Shown in pieces: positions 18,743-27,770 of a DNA stretch of 64,000 nucleotides (the first letter of the stretch is position 1; the number at the start of each line of letters is the position of its first letter). The notes beneath the pieces are model-generated. The model did not search any database. It was not told where the DNA came from and saw only the letters and a list, made by a program, of their open reading frames with translations. A program made the position numbers and the translations under genes. Source of the DNA: CAVONB01 sp963697205 (GTDB lineage: Bacteria > Pseudomonadota > Alphaproteobacteria > Rhizobiales > Hyphomicrobiaceae). The stretch is taken from assembly GCA_963697205.1 (NCBI GenBank), contig CAVONB010000002.1:383155-447154 (forward strand), written 5' to 3'.

Positions 18743-18905
18743 CTGAGATCGGGTCCTGTGGACCCTGTGGCCTGCGCTAGTCTTCTCAATTCAGTCCCGG
18801 CAGAGGGCTACCGGGTCGATCTCATCGCATCCCCGCGCCAAGGGCGCCTCTCGAGGCCCGGGGCGGGTCCCGGTCCTGCGAGCCTCCGGCGACTTGCCGA
18901 AGTGC
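18709..18905 (-). ncRNA. Candidate structured non-coding RNA
   Basis: The leftward strand ahead of the terminator can fold into a branched structure. An outer helix pairs 18817-18823 with 18745-18751 (GAGATCG/CGATCTC). Inside it lie two perfect hairpins, CCCGG/CCGGG (18796-18800 with 18811-18815) and GGGTCC/GGACCC (18751-18756 with 18760-18765). Further GC-rich helices are possible up to about 18905. No protein frame fits, and a strong intrinsic terminator lies at the 3' end. I cannot assign it to a named RNA family: tmRNA, RNase P and SRP signatures are absent, and 6S RNA remains possible. The 5' end is a guess. Confidence 0.4.
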
Positions 18906-19298
18906 CCCCCGACGCGCGGTTGCGTCGTCACGCAAGGTCCACGCTTACGCATACTGAACACACGAACGCCACTCTACAAACGCTGACGCAACACGCACGC
19001 TCGACACCGAAGATCGCGAGCAAACCCCGGACGACACGCTGCCCTTGAACGCGCAAACAATCGGACGGGCGCCGTCCCCCAAACCCGTGACCTCGAGCGC
19101 CGACCCAACGCGGAACAAGACCTGGACGACGCTCGACCGGTACGCAGAACTCAGTTTCATTCGGTCCGGTATGATCACAACGGCGCCTCTTGCGACTCAG
19201 TTCATGAACGCACGCCCATTGCTGTGGATAACTTTACAGATGCCCTCGCCTGCCACCGAATCAGTCAGGAGCATCAGAGCGTTGGAACCGATGCGGTC
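18906..19298. other. Intergenic interval without a recognised gene
   Basis: I see no supported gene here. The base composition is somewhat less GC-rich than in the neighbouring genes, and it would contain the promoter of the candidate leftward RNA. Short open frames carry no recognisable domain. Confidence 0.4.
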
Positions 19299-20105
19299 CT
19301 AACGCTCGCGCACGAAGGAGAACCGGGAATAGCGCGACGGGCTCGGCAGGTTTGCCCGCCCGCGCAGCGCATCCGCCAGCGCCTCGGCGAGATTGACGCC
19401 GACGTCGGCATTGACCAGCCCGACCACGATGATTGGCCGCTGCCAGTCGGTCACAGACACGTCGCAGCCGCTGCACAGACCCTGATACTGACCGAGATTG
19501 AGGGCCCAGACGGGAACCGTCGCCGGCACGGCCTCGGTCAGCCAGCGCGCGATCGTCCGCGCCCGCTCCTCCGCACGCGCTTCCTCTGCGGCCTGTGCGC
19601 CCTCCACCGAAGCGACGCCGACCGCGATCAGCTGACGCGCCGCCGAGATGCGCGCGCCGAGTTCCCGGTCGATCACCGCGCTCTTGAAGGCATCGGCCTC
19701 GATCAGCGCACCATCGCGCGAGATCTGGTCGGTCCGCCCGCGCACCCACACGGTGTCGCCGCTTAGCACGATGAAGTCGAACCAGCCGATGCGGCCCGCC
19801 TTGTCCCGTCCGGCCACCTGATAAAGCATCGCCGCGTCACCCAGCGCCCGGCCGGCGACCGCCTGCGGCGTCGCCGCAAGCACGGCTTGCGCGACCGCGC
19901 CGCGCCGTTGGCTCTGGACCGCGTCCGCGATCACGAGCACCGGCGTCACCGTCAGCACCACGAGGCTCGTCACAGCCACCACCGCATCGCCGGTACTTCC
20001 CGCCGTCAACCAGCCCCACACCTTTCGGAGGCGGTTGCCACGCTGGAACGCGGTCAACACACCGCGACCACGCTCTTTGCGCTGCGTTTGCGGATCGCCA
20101 GACAT
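19299..20105 (-). CDS. Hypothetical single-pass membrane protein
   Basis: I do not recognise this 268-residue protein. A basic N-terminal tail of about 38 residues is followed by one hydrophobic segment (about residues 39-63), then a long extracytoplasmic or cytoplasmic region. That region has alternating alanine-rich helices (EGAQAAEEARAEERA) and a segment with two nearby cysteines (GLCSGCDV). The layout suggests a membrane-anchored protein with one globular domain. It lies downstream of pth in the same direction with 163 bases between them, so co-transcription with rplY-pth is possible. In other genomes the GTPase gene ychF often follows pth, but this is not a GTPase: there is no P-loop. 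Confidence 0.65.
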   Translation of the reverse strand: MSGDPQTQRKERGRGVLTAFQRGNRLRKVWGWLTAGSTGDAVVAVTSLVVLTVTPVLVIADAVQSQRRGAVAQAVLAATPQAVAGRALGDAAMLYQVAGRDKAGRIGWFDFIVLSGDTVWVRGRTDQISRDGALIEADAFKSAVIDRELGARISAARQLIAVGVASVEGAQAAEEARAEERARTIARWLTEAVPATVPVWALNLGQYQGLCSGCDVSVTDWQRPIIVVGLVNADVGVNLAEALADALRGRANLPSPSRYSRFSFVRER

Positions 20106-20268
20106 CGTCAGGGGAATGGCCTTTCGTCGCGGCGCCGTCGCTCCGGCTTGCCTAACGCCAGCATATTAGCCCCGGCGATGCGACGATGTGATGGCGAGCC
20201 CCATGGTTACCGCCCGCAGCAGACCCAGCCCCGCGCGCCTCCCGCGCCGGTGCTCCGGAGCCAAAGCC

Positions 20269-21066
20269 TCAGCGATCCCCGTCCGGCTTGCGCCCCGCCA
20301 TCCATTTGCGCAGGTTCTCCGCCAGCGCCGATTGGCGCTTCGCCGCGCGCTCGCCCGCGGGATGCCCCCCACGCCCGCGCGGCGCGGTGGCCTCGCCCGC
20401 CTTCGCGTCCTTCGCACGGCCCCCCGGCTCTCGCCGCGCGGCAGGCCCGCCCCCGGCGTCGCCCCGCGCGTCGTCTGCGCCGTCGCCCCCTCCATCTGCC
20501 GAGCCCAGCCGCAGCGCCACCGCCGATGTGAACCGAGCCAGGTCGCCCTTGGCGAGGTCGCCCGCCTCCGCCGCAATCGCATCCAGCAGCGCATCGAGCC
20601 ACGCCCGGTCGGCCTTGGCGAAGTCGCGCAACACGTAGCCCGCGACGAGCTCCTTGTGTCCGGGATGGCCGACGCCGATGCGCACGCGCGCGTAATCGTT
20701 GCCGACCAGCGCCGAGATCGAGCGCAGGCCGTTGTGACCCGCGTTGCCGCCCCCGACTTTGACTTTGAGCTTGCCCGGCGCCAAATCAATCTCGTCGTAG
20801 ACGACGATCACGTCCTCGAGCGCGATCTTCAGGAAGCGAACGGCTTCGCCGACCGACCGGCCCGACTCGTTCATGTACGTCTGCGGCTTCAGCAGCAACA
20901 CGCGCTCGCCGCCGATCTCACCGTCCGTCGCCAGACCCTGGAACCGTTTGCGCCATGCCGGCAGGCCGTGCGCATCCGCCATCCGCTCCACTGCCATGAA
21001 GCCGACGTTGTGCCGATTGCCGGAATATTTGTCGCCGGGATTGCCGAGGCCGACGATCAGCTTCAT
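20269..21066 (-). CDS. pth: Peptidyl-tRNA hydrolase with a long C-terminal extension
   Basis: This enzyme cleaves peptidyl-tRNA that drops off ribosomes. Catalytic and binding residues are visible: N9 in LGNPG, H19 in NRHNVGF, the PQTYMN loop with its asparagine, D in VVYDEIDL, and GGGNAGHNGLRS. The conserved domain ends near residue 190. The remaining roughly 70 residues are a glycine-, alanine- and arginine-rich, probably disordered tail absent from the usual 190-200-residue enzyme, with a basic RKWMAGRKPDGD ending. It follows rplY in the same direction, a conserved pairing in alphaproteobacteria. Confidence 0.94.
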   Translation of the reverse strand: MKLIVGLGNPGDKYSGNRHNVGFMAVERMADAHGLPAWRKRFQGLATDGEIGGERVLLLKPQTYMNESGRSVGEAVRFLKIALEDVIVVYDEIDLAPGKLKVKVGGGNAGHNGLRSISALVGNDYARVRIGVGHPGHKELVAGYVLRDFAKADRAWLDALLDAIAAEAGDLAKGDLARFTSAVALRLGSADGGGDGADDARGDAGGGPAARREPGGRAKDAKAGEATAPRGRGGHPAGERAAKRQSALAENLRKWMAGRKPDGDR

Positions 21067-21171
21067 GGCCGCCGCTCCGCGAAACGTGGCACGGGCGCAT
21101 GACTGCGACGCGCCGGGCGCAACCAGGGCATAAGGCCCGCCAGCAACAGGCAGCGCGCACGCTGCCCTTCA

Positions 21172-21195
21172 GGCCGCCGGTCATGACCGGCGGCC
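21172..21195. repeat. 24-base perfect palindrome between rplY and pth
   Basis: GGCCGCCGGTCA is followed directly by its reverse complement, giving a 12-base-pair hairpin without an unpaired loop except at the apex. It lies just after the rplY stop and upstream of pth. There is no T tract, so it looks more like a processing or mRNA-stability hairpin, or a weak attenuator, than a terminator. Confidence 0.55.
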
Positions 21196-21213
21196 ACTCG
21201 ACCTGACGGTCGA

Positions 21214-21894
21214 TTACTTCTTCTTGGCGTCGCCGCCGGCGGCAGGTGCCGCCTTGGCGTCGCCACCTGCGGCCGCCGCAGGTGCCGCCTCCGTGCTCGC
21301 TGTCGCCGCATCGTCGTCCTGGCGGACGGCACCGGCGATGGTGGCGACCGTGAAGTCGCGGTTCGTGATCGTCGGGCGCACGCCTTCGGGCATCTGCACC
21401 GACGAGATGTGGATCGAGCGGCCGATCTCCAGCCCGTCGAGGTTGACCTCGAAGTAGGCGGGGATCGCATTGGCCGGGCACGTCACCTCGACCTCGTGGC
21501 GCACGATGTTGAGCACGCCGCCGCGCTTCAGGCCGGGCGACAGCGCATCGTTGACGAAGCGCACCGCCACGTTGACGCGAATCCGGCTGTTCGGGCCGAC
21601 ACGCTGGAAATCGGCATGGATCGGAAGATCCCGCACCGGATCGACCTGCACGTCGCGCGGGATCACCTGCACCTTCTGGCCGTCGACGTCGATCGTCAGC
21701 ACGCTCGAGGTGAAGTGACCCTTCATGTACTGCTTGAACAGCGTGTTGTAGTCCATTGTGATCATCATCGGCGCCTGCCTGTCGCCGTAGATCACCGCCG
21801 GCACCCGCCCTTCCCGACGCGCCTGGCGAGCGGACCCCTTACCGCCTCGCGTGCGTGCCGTGGCGGCCAGCTCAACTGCTTGGCTCTCAGCCAT
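21214..21894 (-). CDS. rplY: 50S ribosomal protein bL25, CTC-type
   Basis: This 226-residue protein is the long (CTC/general stress) form of bL25, which binds 5S rRNA. The N-terminal 5S-binding domain carries ATARTRGGKGSARQARREG and VPAVIYG, followed by the second beta domain (PIHADFQRV, VNVAVRFVND). The C-terminal 40 residues are an alanine- and glycine-rich repeat containing the phrase GGDAKAAPAAGGDAKKK. The start is the ATG at 21894, with GGAG nine bases upstream; a frame extension to 21936 was rejected. pth lies directly downstream. Confidence 0.95.
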   Translation of the reverse strand: MAESQAVELAATARTRGGKGSARQARREGRVPAVIYGDRQAPMMITMDYNTLFKQYMKGHFTSSVLTIDVDGQKVQVIPRDVQVDPVRDLPIHADFQRVGPNSRIRVNVAVRFVNDALSPGLKRGGVLNIVRHEVEVTCPANAIPAYFEVNLDGLEIGRSIHISSVQMPEGVRPTITNRDFTVATIAGAVRQDDDAATASTEAAPAAAAGGDAKAAPAAGGDAKKK

Positions 21895-22124
21895 GGTCTT
21901 GATCTCCAAAAGAAAAAAGGGCCTGACGGCCCGCACCGCCCCGCCATGGCCTCCAAGGGTGCCAAGGGCGGGCGTCGCGCCCGATCATCAGGCGCGCGGG
22001 CGTTATACCGGCCGCAATGGCCAAGTTCAATGGCAAGCCGCCATCCGAAGGCCCAGATGCACGGCCCAGATGCGCGACCAGCCGCCCACCGGTCCACCCC
22101 TCCGGCACCAAGGCGCGTGCCCCG

Positions 22125-24488
22125 CTATTGCCCCCCGCGCAATAGCCCCGTGAATCCCGTCACCGCCAGCGACGTCAGCACCAGCCCGATCAGCATCTCG
22201 ATCACGCCCAACAGGTAGAGCAGCCCCCCCGCCGTCACGGTGACTGCGGTCAGCCCCTGCCCACCGGCCAGACCGATAAATCCCGCGACATCGGGAACCG
22301 GCACCGTCACCAGCGGCTTGAAATTGAGGTTCGGCCGCCAGTGGTTCTCGTAGCCGATGGACACGAACGGCACGAACAGGTCGAACGAGTAGGCCAGCGC
22401 GCTGAACGCGGGATAGCGGTCCGCGAACCCGTCCTGCGCATACCCGTCCCGGCTCGTCACGACGAACACCTCCTCGCCCTCCACGCAGCCCCGCGGCGTG
22501 CAATGGCTCGCCGCCCAGCCCCAGATGCCGGCGAAAATCACGATGAACCCCACCATCCAGGCGATCGTCCGCCAGGGGTTGTAGCCATAGAGCGCGACGA
22601 GATCGAGGATCGCCCCCTGCAGCCGCTGCCCCAGTCTGGCGCTGGCGCTGCGCCGCTCCCGGCGCAACCGCGCGATGGTCAGCATGCGCGCATCCTCGTG
22701 ATAGCCCTGTGCCGTCAGGCGCTCGGCAAGTGCCACCCACGCCTGCGGCTTGAACCGGGCACCCACGCTGTCGGCGTCCTGCCCTTCGAGCCAATGGAGA
22801 CGCTGCGCGGCGACCCGCTCGTCGCGCTGATGCGCGCGGCCGGACGCCGGACGGCTGCCCGATGGCGCGGTCAGGTGCTCATAGACGAACCCGTCGATGA
22901 CGAGGTGATCGATGTCGCGCCCATCGCTCGACCGCCCCCTCTGTCCAGGCGGCGGCGGCCAGGCGTCCAGCGCGTCGTCGTAGCTGCCGACCCGTGCCCG
23001 CGACAGATCGACGATGCCGCGCGGCCGCTCCGCGGCGCGGTCGGGCATCTGCAAGCGATCGATCTCCGCATCGACGAGGCTCACCACCAACTCGTCCGTC
23101 CGCCGCGTGTGATCGTGCAGGTCGCCGCGCGCCGGTGGCCCGCCGCCGCGCGCCAGCGCGGCACTTTTCAGCATGCTGCCCCTGAAGTCGCAGACGCCCC
23201 GTATCACCACTTGGTCGAGCACCAGCGCGCCGCTGCTCTGCAGCCCGCCGTTGAGCTCCACGTCGCGCGCAAACGTCGAGCCCGACAGCAACAAGGCCGC
23301 CCCGTGATCGACTTTCAGCGTCGCCCCGCGCAGGCGGAACTGGTTGCCGAGCTCCGCGGCCGGAAACCGCACGAGGCCCGTCAGCGCCGACCGTGACAGG
23401 AAGACCCCGCCGCGAATGATCGCGCCGTCGCCCCGGATCGCACCGTCCCCGCACGCCACGCTGGCTTCCGTCATCCTCAGCTGCCCGTCGATGCGCGCCC
23501 CCGGCAGGTTGAAACAGCCGGTGAGCCGGGCCCGCGCCAGCTCCCAGTTGCCGCCGATCGCGATCACGTCGGCCACGATCGCCGCCTCGCCGCCATCGAT
23601 CTCCAGCCCCTCCGCCCGGAACGCCTTGCCGATGTCGGCGCCGTCGAGCCGCACCGTGCCCGAAAACCGCGCCCCGGCCATGCTGATGCCCTGGCTGACG
23701 GACAGCCCCGGCGCCACCAGGCTGTCGGGAATGCCGCTCACCTCCAGGCCATCGGCGGCAATGCGCCCGGCCACCGCCGCATGGGCAAGCCGCAAGCCGC
23801 CCGCGATCTTCGCGCGATCGAGCAGCAGGTCGCCCTCCAGCCGCGCGCTTTCCCCGTCGACCGCCAGGCCCGAGTGCGAGAACACCGCATCCTCGGCATA
23901 AAGGCCGCCGCCCAGGCGTGAGCGCGGAAACGACACCTCGCCCAAGAGCCGGCCCCGCCGCACGATCAGCGGCCCCGACAGCGTCAGCCCCGCCGCCAGA
24001 AGCGCCGTCTTGCCGTCGCCGATCTCCGTGCCGTCGATGCCCAGCGCCCCGCCCACCTGCGCGCCGCGGATCTGCAAGTGCCCCCTGACGACCCCGCCGC
24101 CGAGATAGAGCCCGCTCTCGATCTCCACGCGGTCGGCCATGATCAAGCCCTCGACCGTGCAGGAATGCAGTCCGAGCCGCTTCAGCCGCGCGTCGCGGAT
24201 CACCAGCGTGCCGGCGTCGGACGCGCCCTGAATGCGCGAATGCCACAATAACAATGGCTTGGTCAGCGTCACGCCTTCCAGGTCGAGCCCGCCGTCGACG
24301 ATGACGCGGCTGATCCTGAGGCCGGCCGGCGGGATCACGATCCCCGGCCGCCGCTCCAGCAGGATCTCGCGCAGCACCGAGCCGCGCACGATCGCCCGCC
24401 GCATATCGGCGAGCTCCCCCCGGGCGACGGCCGCCAGCAAGGCACGCTCCGCCTCCGTCAGCTCGCCGGAAACCTCGGGCTGCTGCAT
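22125..24488 (-). CDS. Large beta-helix-like repeat protein with C-terminal membrane segments
   Basis: This encodes 787 residues of unknown function. After about 60 helical residues, the region up to about residue 480 consists of repeating short units of alternating leucine/isoleucine and glycine/alanine with charged turns, such as LDLEGVTL, LRLAHAAVAG and FRLRGATL. This pattern is expected for a pentapeptide-like right-handed beta-helix. A linker rich in R, P and D follows, then two to three hydrophobic segments (about residues 620-660 and 735-780). The overall layout resembles proteins annotated as membrane-associated oxidoreductases in actinobacteria and some rhizobia, but no cofactor motif supports that name. 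The start at 24488 has GGGGAG close upstream. It is divergent from the DUF3754 gene. Confidence 0.75.
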   Translation of the reverse strand: MQQPEVSGELTEAERALLAAVARGELADMRRAIVRGSVLREILLERRPGIVIPPAGLRISRVIVDGGLDLEGVTLTKPLLLWHSRIQGASDAGTLVIRDARLKRLGLHSCTVEGLIMADRVEIESGLYLGGGVVRGHLQIRGAQVGGALGIDGTEIGDGKTALLAAGLTLSGPLIVRRGRLLGEVSFPRSRLGGGLYAEDAVFSHSGLAVDGESARLEGDLLLDRAKIAGGLRLAHAAVAGRIAADGLEVSGIPDSLVAPGLSVSQGISMAGARFSGTVRLDGADIGKAFRAEGLEIDGGEAAIVADVIAIGGNWELARARLTGCFNLPGARIDGQLRMTEASVACGDGAIRGDGAIIRGGVFLSRSALTGLVRFPAAELGNQFRLRGATLKVDHGAALLLSGSTFARDVELNGGLQSSGALVLDQVVIRGVCDFRGSMLKSAALARGGGPPARGDLHDHTRRTDELVVSLVDAEIDRLQMPDRAAERPRGIVDLSRARVGSYDDALDAWPPPPGQRGRSSDGRDIDHLVIDGFVYEHLTAPSGSRPASGRAHQRDERVAAQRLHWLEGQDADSVGARFKPQAWVALAERLTAQGYHEDARMLTIARLRRERRSASARLGQRLQGAILDLVALYGYNPWRTIAWMVGFIVIFAGIWGWAASHCTPRGCVEGEEVFVVTSRDGYAQDGFADRYPAFSALAYSFDLFVPFVSIGYENHWRPNLNFKPLVTVPVPDVAGFIGLAGGQGLTAVTVTAGGLLYLLGVIEMLIGLVLTSLAVTGFTGLLRGGQ

Positions 24489-24798
24489 CACGCTCCCCCA
24501 CACCCCACACGCCCCAGTGCCACCAGGACCTGCTGCCGGGACCCGCCCCCTCCCCCGGGATCGCGCCCCTGAACACGGATCAATCCAGGCCAGCCGGAGT
24601 GTAGTCAGGCTTTTTTTGCCGGTCGAGGACCCGTCGGCCACGCTTCGCCAAAATGCTGCGCCTTGCAGGTGCTTAGTCTCGACAAGTCCGTCTCCCGGCC
24701 GCTAGAACCAATGATATTGGCGAGCTGCGGCGCGATCGGCGTTTGGGGGATCGCGCAGTAGGGTTGGGGCGCGGAGTCCGTGTAGGGAGGCTTCGACC
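24489..24798. other. Divergent intergenic region with the DUF3754 promoter area
   Basis: These 310 bases separate two divergent genes. Near the right edge GGGAGG (24785-24790) precedes the ATG at 24799 by eight bases. A run of seven T at 24609-24615 lacks a convincing stem. No gene is visible. Confidence 0.45.
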
Positions 24799-26298
24799 AT
24801 GTCATCAGTGACCATGTCATCGGCACGCATGTCGTCGGCGAGCGTGCTCGCACGCGAAGTCGCGCCGGAAATGACCCGCGAGGTCGTGGTCCCGTCCGTG
24901 GTCGAGCCGCGCACGTCAGCAGCCGCACAATCCGCCGACGGCCACGCCCACGACCTGCGCGACGTGCTCGGCCCCGAGGACACCCGCCGCCGCGAGCGCT
25001 TCATCCCCATCACCCGCCACGCCCTGGTCGACCGGCTGACCCGGCCGCAGGCCTGGGGCCCCGGCGAGGCGATCGAGGCCCGGCGCTTCTTCCGCTACCT
25101 CGATTACTGGCGCCAACAGAGCTACGCCACCGAACTCGTCGATCTGGAGCCGGCCTACGAGCCGTTCAGTCCCGACAGCGACCTCCTGCAGACGCGCAAG
25201 TTCACCGTCGAAGAAAAGATGACGATGCAAAAACGCGTCGTCTCGCGCATGCGCAAGCTGCTCCAGCAGGCCAACTACGAGGAGATCGATCCCAAGCAGG
25301 TCGAGGTGATCCTGACACGGGAGTCGCACTACGGCCTCGACCTCTTCGTCGACCTCGACGCGTTCGAGGAGATCATGATCTTCTATCGCGGCGCCTCGAC
25401 CCGGACGGAGGAGCGCCGCCACTGGCGTCGGTTCATGCGCAAGGAGGAGTTCGAGGTCCCGATCTTTCGCCGCCTTTTCCTGCTGTTCAAGCTGAAGCCC
25501 GCCGAGATGCGCGTGCGCGAGCTGATGCAGCGCGACAAGCTCACCCGATCGGAGGCCGAAAAGCGCGTCCAGAAGGCGCGCGCGCTGGTGCCGCGCGAGG
25601 TCAAGGACGACAACATCTACATGAAGCTCTTCAAGAACGTGCCGAGGAGCGACATCGAGATGATCTTCCCCAACACGCAGGTGCGCTTCCGCCTGCTCGA
25701 CAAGATCAAGCTCGGCGTCACCGCCGGCGGCGGCCTGGGCATGGGCGCCGTCGGCGCGGCCGGCAAGATCGCGCTCATCTCGTCCAACCCGGTGACGGCA
25801 GCCGGCGCCGTGTTCGGCCTCGGCGGCATCGCCTTCCGCCAGTTCATGAACTTCACCAACCAGCGCCAGCGCTACATGGTGGTGATGGCCCAGAATCTCT
25901 ATTTCCACGCGCTCGCCGACAACGGCAGCGCCATGATCAAGCTCGCCAATCGTGCCGCGGAGGAGGACTTCAAGGAGGAGATCCTGCTCTACTGCGTGCT
26001 CGCCAAGGAACGCGCCACGCGCCGCGACCTCAAGGCCATCGACCTGGCCATCGAGCAGTACCTGCACGCGAGCTTCGGCACCGACGTCGACTTCGACCTC
26101 GGCGACGCCCTCGATCGGTTGATGCGCGATGGCCTCGTCACCGAGGGCGCCGACGGCATCCTCCATACCCTGCCCCCGCGCGAAGCCGCCCGTCACATCG
26201 ACGGCATGTGGGACCAACTGCTCGACATGCTGCCCGATCCCACCGAGGGCGAAGGCGTCGAGGACATGCGCCGCGTCGAAGAGGACGGCGCCGCGTGA
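24799..26298 (+). CDS. DUF3754 / TMEM143-family protein
   Basis: This 499-residue protein resembles the DUF3754 family, named for mitochondrial TMEM143. Features are RFIPITRHALVDRL near residue 70, a charged helical middle with the repeated VREL/EKRVQKAR pattern, and a hydrophobic glycine-rich stretch (about residues 310-350, TAGGGLGMGAVGAAGKIAL) that could associate with membrane. The C-terminal third carries the LYFHALADNGSAMIKLANRAAEEDFKEEILLY region conserved in the family. Function is not established. The ATG at 24799 has GGGAGG eight bases upstream. Its stop overlaps the prmA start (GTGA), so the two genes are translationally coupled. Confidence 0.8.
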   Translation: MSSVTMSSARMSSASVLAREVAPEMTREVVVPSVVEPRTSAAAQSADGHAHDLRDVLGPEDTRRRERFIPITRHALVDRLTRPQAWGPGEAIEARRFFRYLDYWRQQSYATELVDLEPAYEPFSPDSDLLQTRKFTVEEKMTMQKRVVSRMRKLLQQANYEEIDPKQVEVILTRESHYGLDLFVDLDAFEEIMIFYRGASTRTEERRHWRRFMRKEEFEVPIFRRLFLLFKLKPAEMRVRELMQRDKLTRSEAEKRVQKARALVPREVKDDNIYMKLFKNVPRSDIEMIFPNTQVRFRLLDKIKLGVTAGGGLGMGAVGAAGKIALISSNPVTAAGAVFGLGGIAFRQFMNFTNQRQRYMVVMAQNLYFHALADNGSAMIKLANRAAEEDFKEEILLYCVLAKERATRRDLKAIDLAIEQYLHASFGTDVDFDLGDALDRLMRDGLVTEGADGILHTLPPREAARHIDGMWDQLLDMLPDPTEGEGVEDMRRVEEDGAA

Positions 26299-27230
26299 GC
26301 AATGAAGCCTCCGGCGCCGACGTGCCGCCCCAGCGCGTCGTGCGCATCGACTTGGCCGACAAGGATCGCGCCCACACCATCGCCGGCTTCCTGCACGAGC
26401 TGGGTGAGCCCCTGCCCGACGCCGTCACGCTGTTCGAGCACGGCGCGGGCTGGCGCATCGAAGCCTACTATGCCGAACCGCCCGACGCCGCCGACCTGAC
26501 GGCCACGCTCGTCGATGCTCTCGGCGGCCCGCCGCCCGCCATCGTCGTCGCCCCGGTGCCACAGGAGAACTGGGTTGCGATCTCGCAGGCCGCCCTGCCC
26601 CCGGTGGTAATCGGTCGCTTCGTCGTCCACGGCAGCCACGATCGCGGCCGCGTCGCGCACGGCCCCAACGCCATCGAGATCGAAGCCGGCGAGGCGTTCG
26701 GCACCGCACACCACGCCACCACGCAGGGCTGCCTCGCCGCCATCGACCGCATCGCGCGCCGCACGCGTGTTCACCGCATGCTGGACCTGGGCTGCGGCAG
26801 CGGCGTGCTGGCCATCGCCGCCGCCAGAACCATGCCGCGCGTCAGCATCGTGGCAAGCGACATCGATCCACGCTCCGCCGAGATCGCGCGCGAGAACGTG
26901 CACTTGAACGGCGCTGCCGACCGCGTCCGGGTGGTCTGCGCGGCGGGCCTCGCCCATCCCGCCCTGCGCGGTCAGCGCTTCGACCTCGTCGTCGCCAACA
27001 TCCTCGCCGGGCCGCTGATCGCTCTGAAACGCGACATCGCAAACGCCGTAGGCCCGGGAGGCACGCTGGTCCTCTCCGGGCTGTTGACCACGCAGGCGCG
27101 TGATGTGATCGCGAATTATCGCGCCGTCGGCCTCGCACTCCAGCGCCACGACGTGACGGCGGGCTGGTCGACGCTGACCCTCAATCCGCAGGCACGACGC
27201 GTTCGGCCGCCAATCGCGTTAGACGACTGA
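26295..27230 (+). CDS. prmA: Ribosomal protein L11 methyltransferase
   Basis: This 311-residue SAM-dependent enzyme methylates ribosomal protein uL11. The SAM-binding motif I is LDLGCGSGVLAIAAA, motif II lies around IVASDIDPRSAEIARENVHLNG, and the substrate-side motif reads VVANILAGPLIAL, as in PrmA proteins. The N-terminal L11-recognition part includes EENW-like QENWVAISQ. It begins with the GTG at 26295, overlapping the stop of the preceding gene by four bases. Translation from farther upstream would run inside that gene and was rejected. Confidence 0.92.
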   Translation: MSNEASGADVPPQRVVRIDLADKDRAHTIAGFLHELGEPLPDAVTLFEHGAGWRIEAYYAEPPDAADLTATLVDALGGPPPAIVVAPVPQENWVAISQAALPPVVIGRFVVHGSHDRGRVAHGPNAIEIEAGEAFGTAHHATTQGCLAAIDRIARRTRVHRMLDLGCGSGVLAIAAARTMPRVSIVASDIDPRSAEIARENVHLNGAADRVRVVCAAGLAHPALRGQRFDLVVANILAGPLIALKRDIANAVGPGGTLVLSGLLTTQARDVIANYRAVGLALQRHDVTAGWSTLTLNPQARRVRPPIALDD

Positions 27231-27340
27231 CGAACCGGGCGCCACCGCAGCGGCAATTGCCCAGCGGGCCACGGCGAATGGGCACCCGCGCATCGTCCGG
27301 TCCGCCGCACAGGCTGACGGGACGCGCGCGTGAGGCGGTT

Positions 27341-27598
27341 TCAGGCGGTGTAGCGACCGGGCAAGAAGCGGTCGCCGGCCCTCAGCCGGGCGATCTCTTC
27401 AGGCGTCACGCCGATGTCGAGCAGCATGCGATTGCTCAATCCCGTCAACTCGCGGCACAGCGTGCGCACCTCGGCGGCCTCCCGCCACGCCGTCACGGCC
27501 TCGGCGAAGTGGCCGCGCATCAGCGCGCTGATGGCAGACAGCGACTGGGCCGGCGCGCCCGCGTCGAACGTCTCGAAGGTATGGGACTTGGCAACCAT
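27341..27598 (-). CDS. DUF1127-like small protein
   Basis: This 85-residue protein ends in the short helical motif typical of DUF1127 proteins: RTLCRELTGLSNRMLLDIGVTPEEIARL. The N-terminal half is an alanine-rich helix. The start is the ATG at 27598 with AGGAG eight bases upstream. Proteins of this kind are common in rhizobia, where some affect phosphate metabolism or post-transcriptional control; the role here is unknown. It lies downstream of another small protein gene with related C-terminal features. Confidence 0.8.
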   Translation of the reverse strand: MVAKSHTFETFDAGAPAQSLSAISALMRGHFAEAVTAWREAAEVRTLCRELTGLSNRMLLDIGVTPEEIARLRAGDRFLPGRYTA

Positions 27599-27770
27599 GA
27601 TGGACTCTCCTGGCTCGCGCCGAATGCTGCAACGCAACACGACGCGCCGGCCGCGGCGCACGCGCCCGCCCGTCGGCTCGAATGGGGTGATGGATGGCTG
27701 ACACCGGCAGTCGGCACCGCTTCGCGCGGTGCCGACGGCGCTGTGACCGTGTGTGATCGGGCGTGGAACC

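Noticed and set aside
18709..18905. Assignment of the structured region to tmRNA, RNase P RNA or SRP RNA
   Set aside because: I looked for the tmRNA tag and T-arm, the RNase P core and the SRP loop and found none; the RNA is left unassigned.
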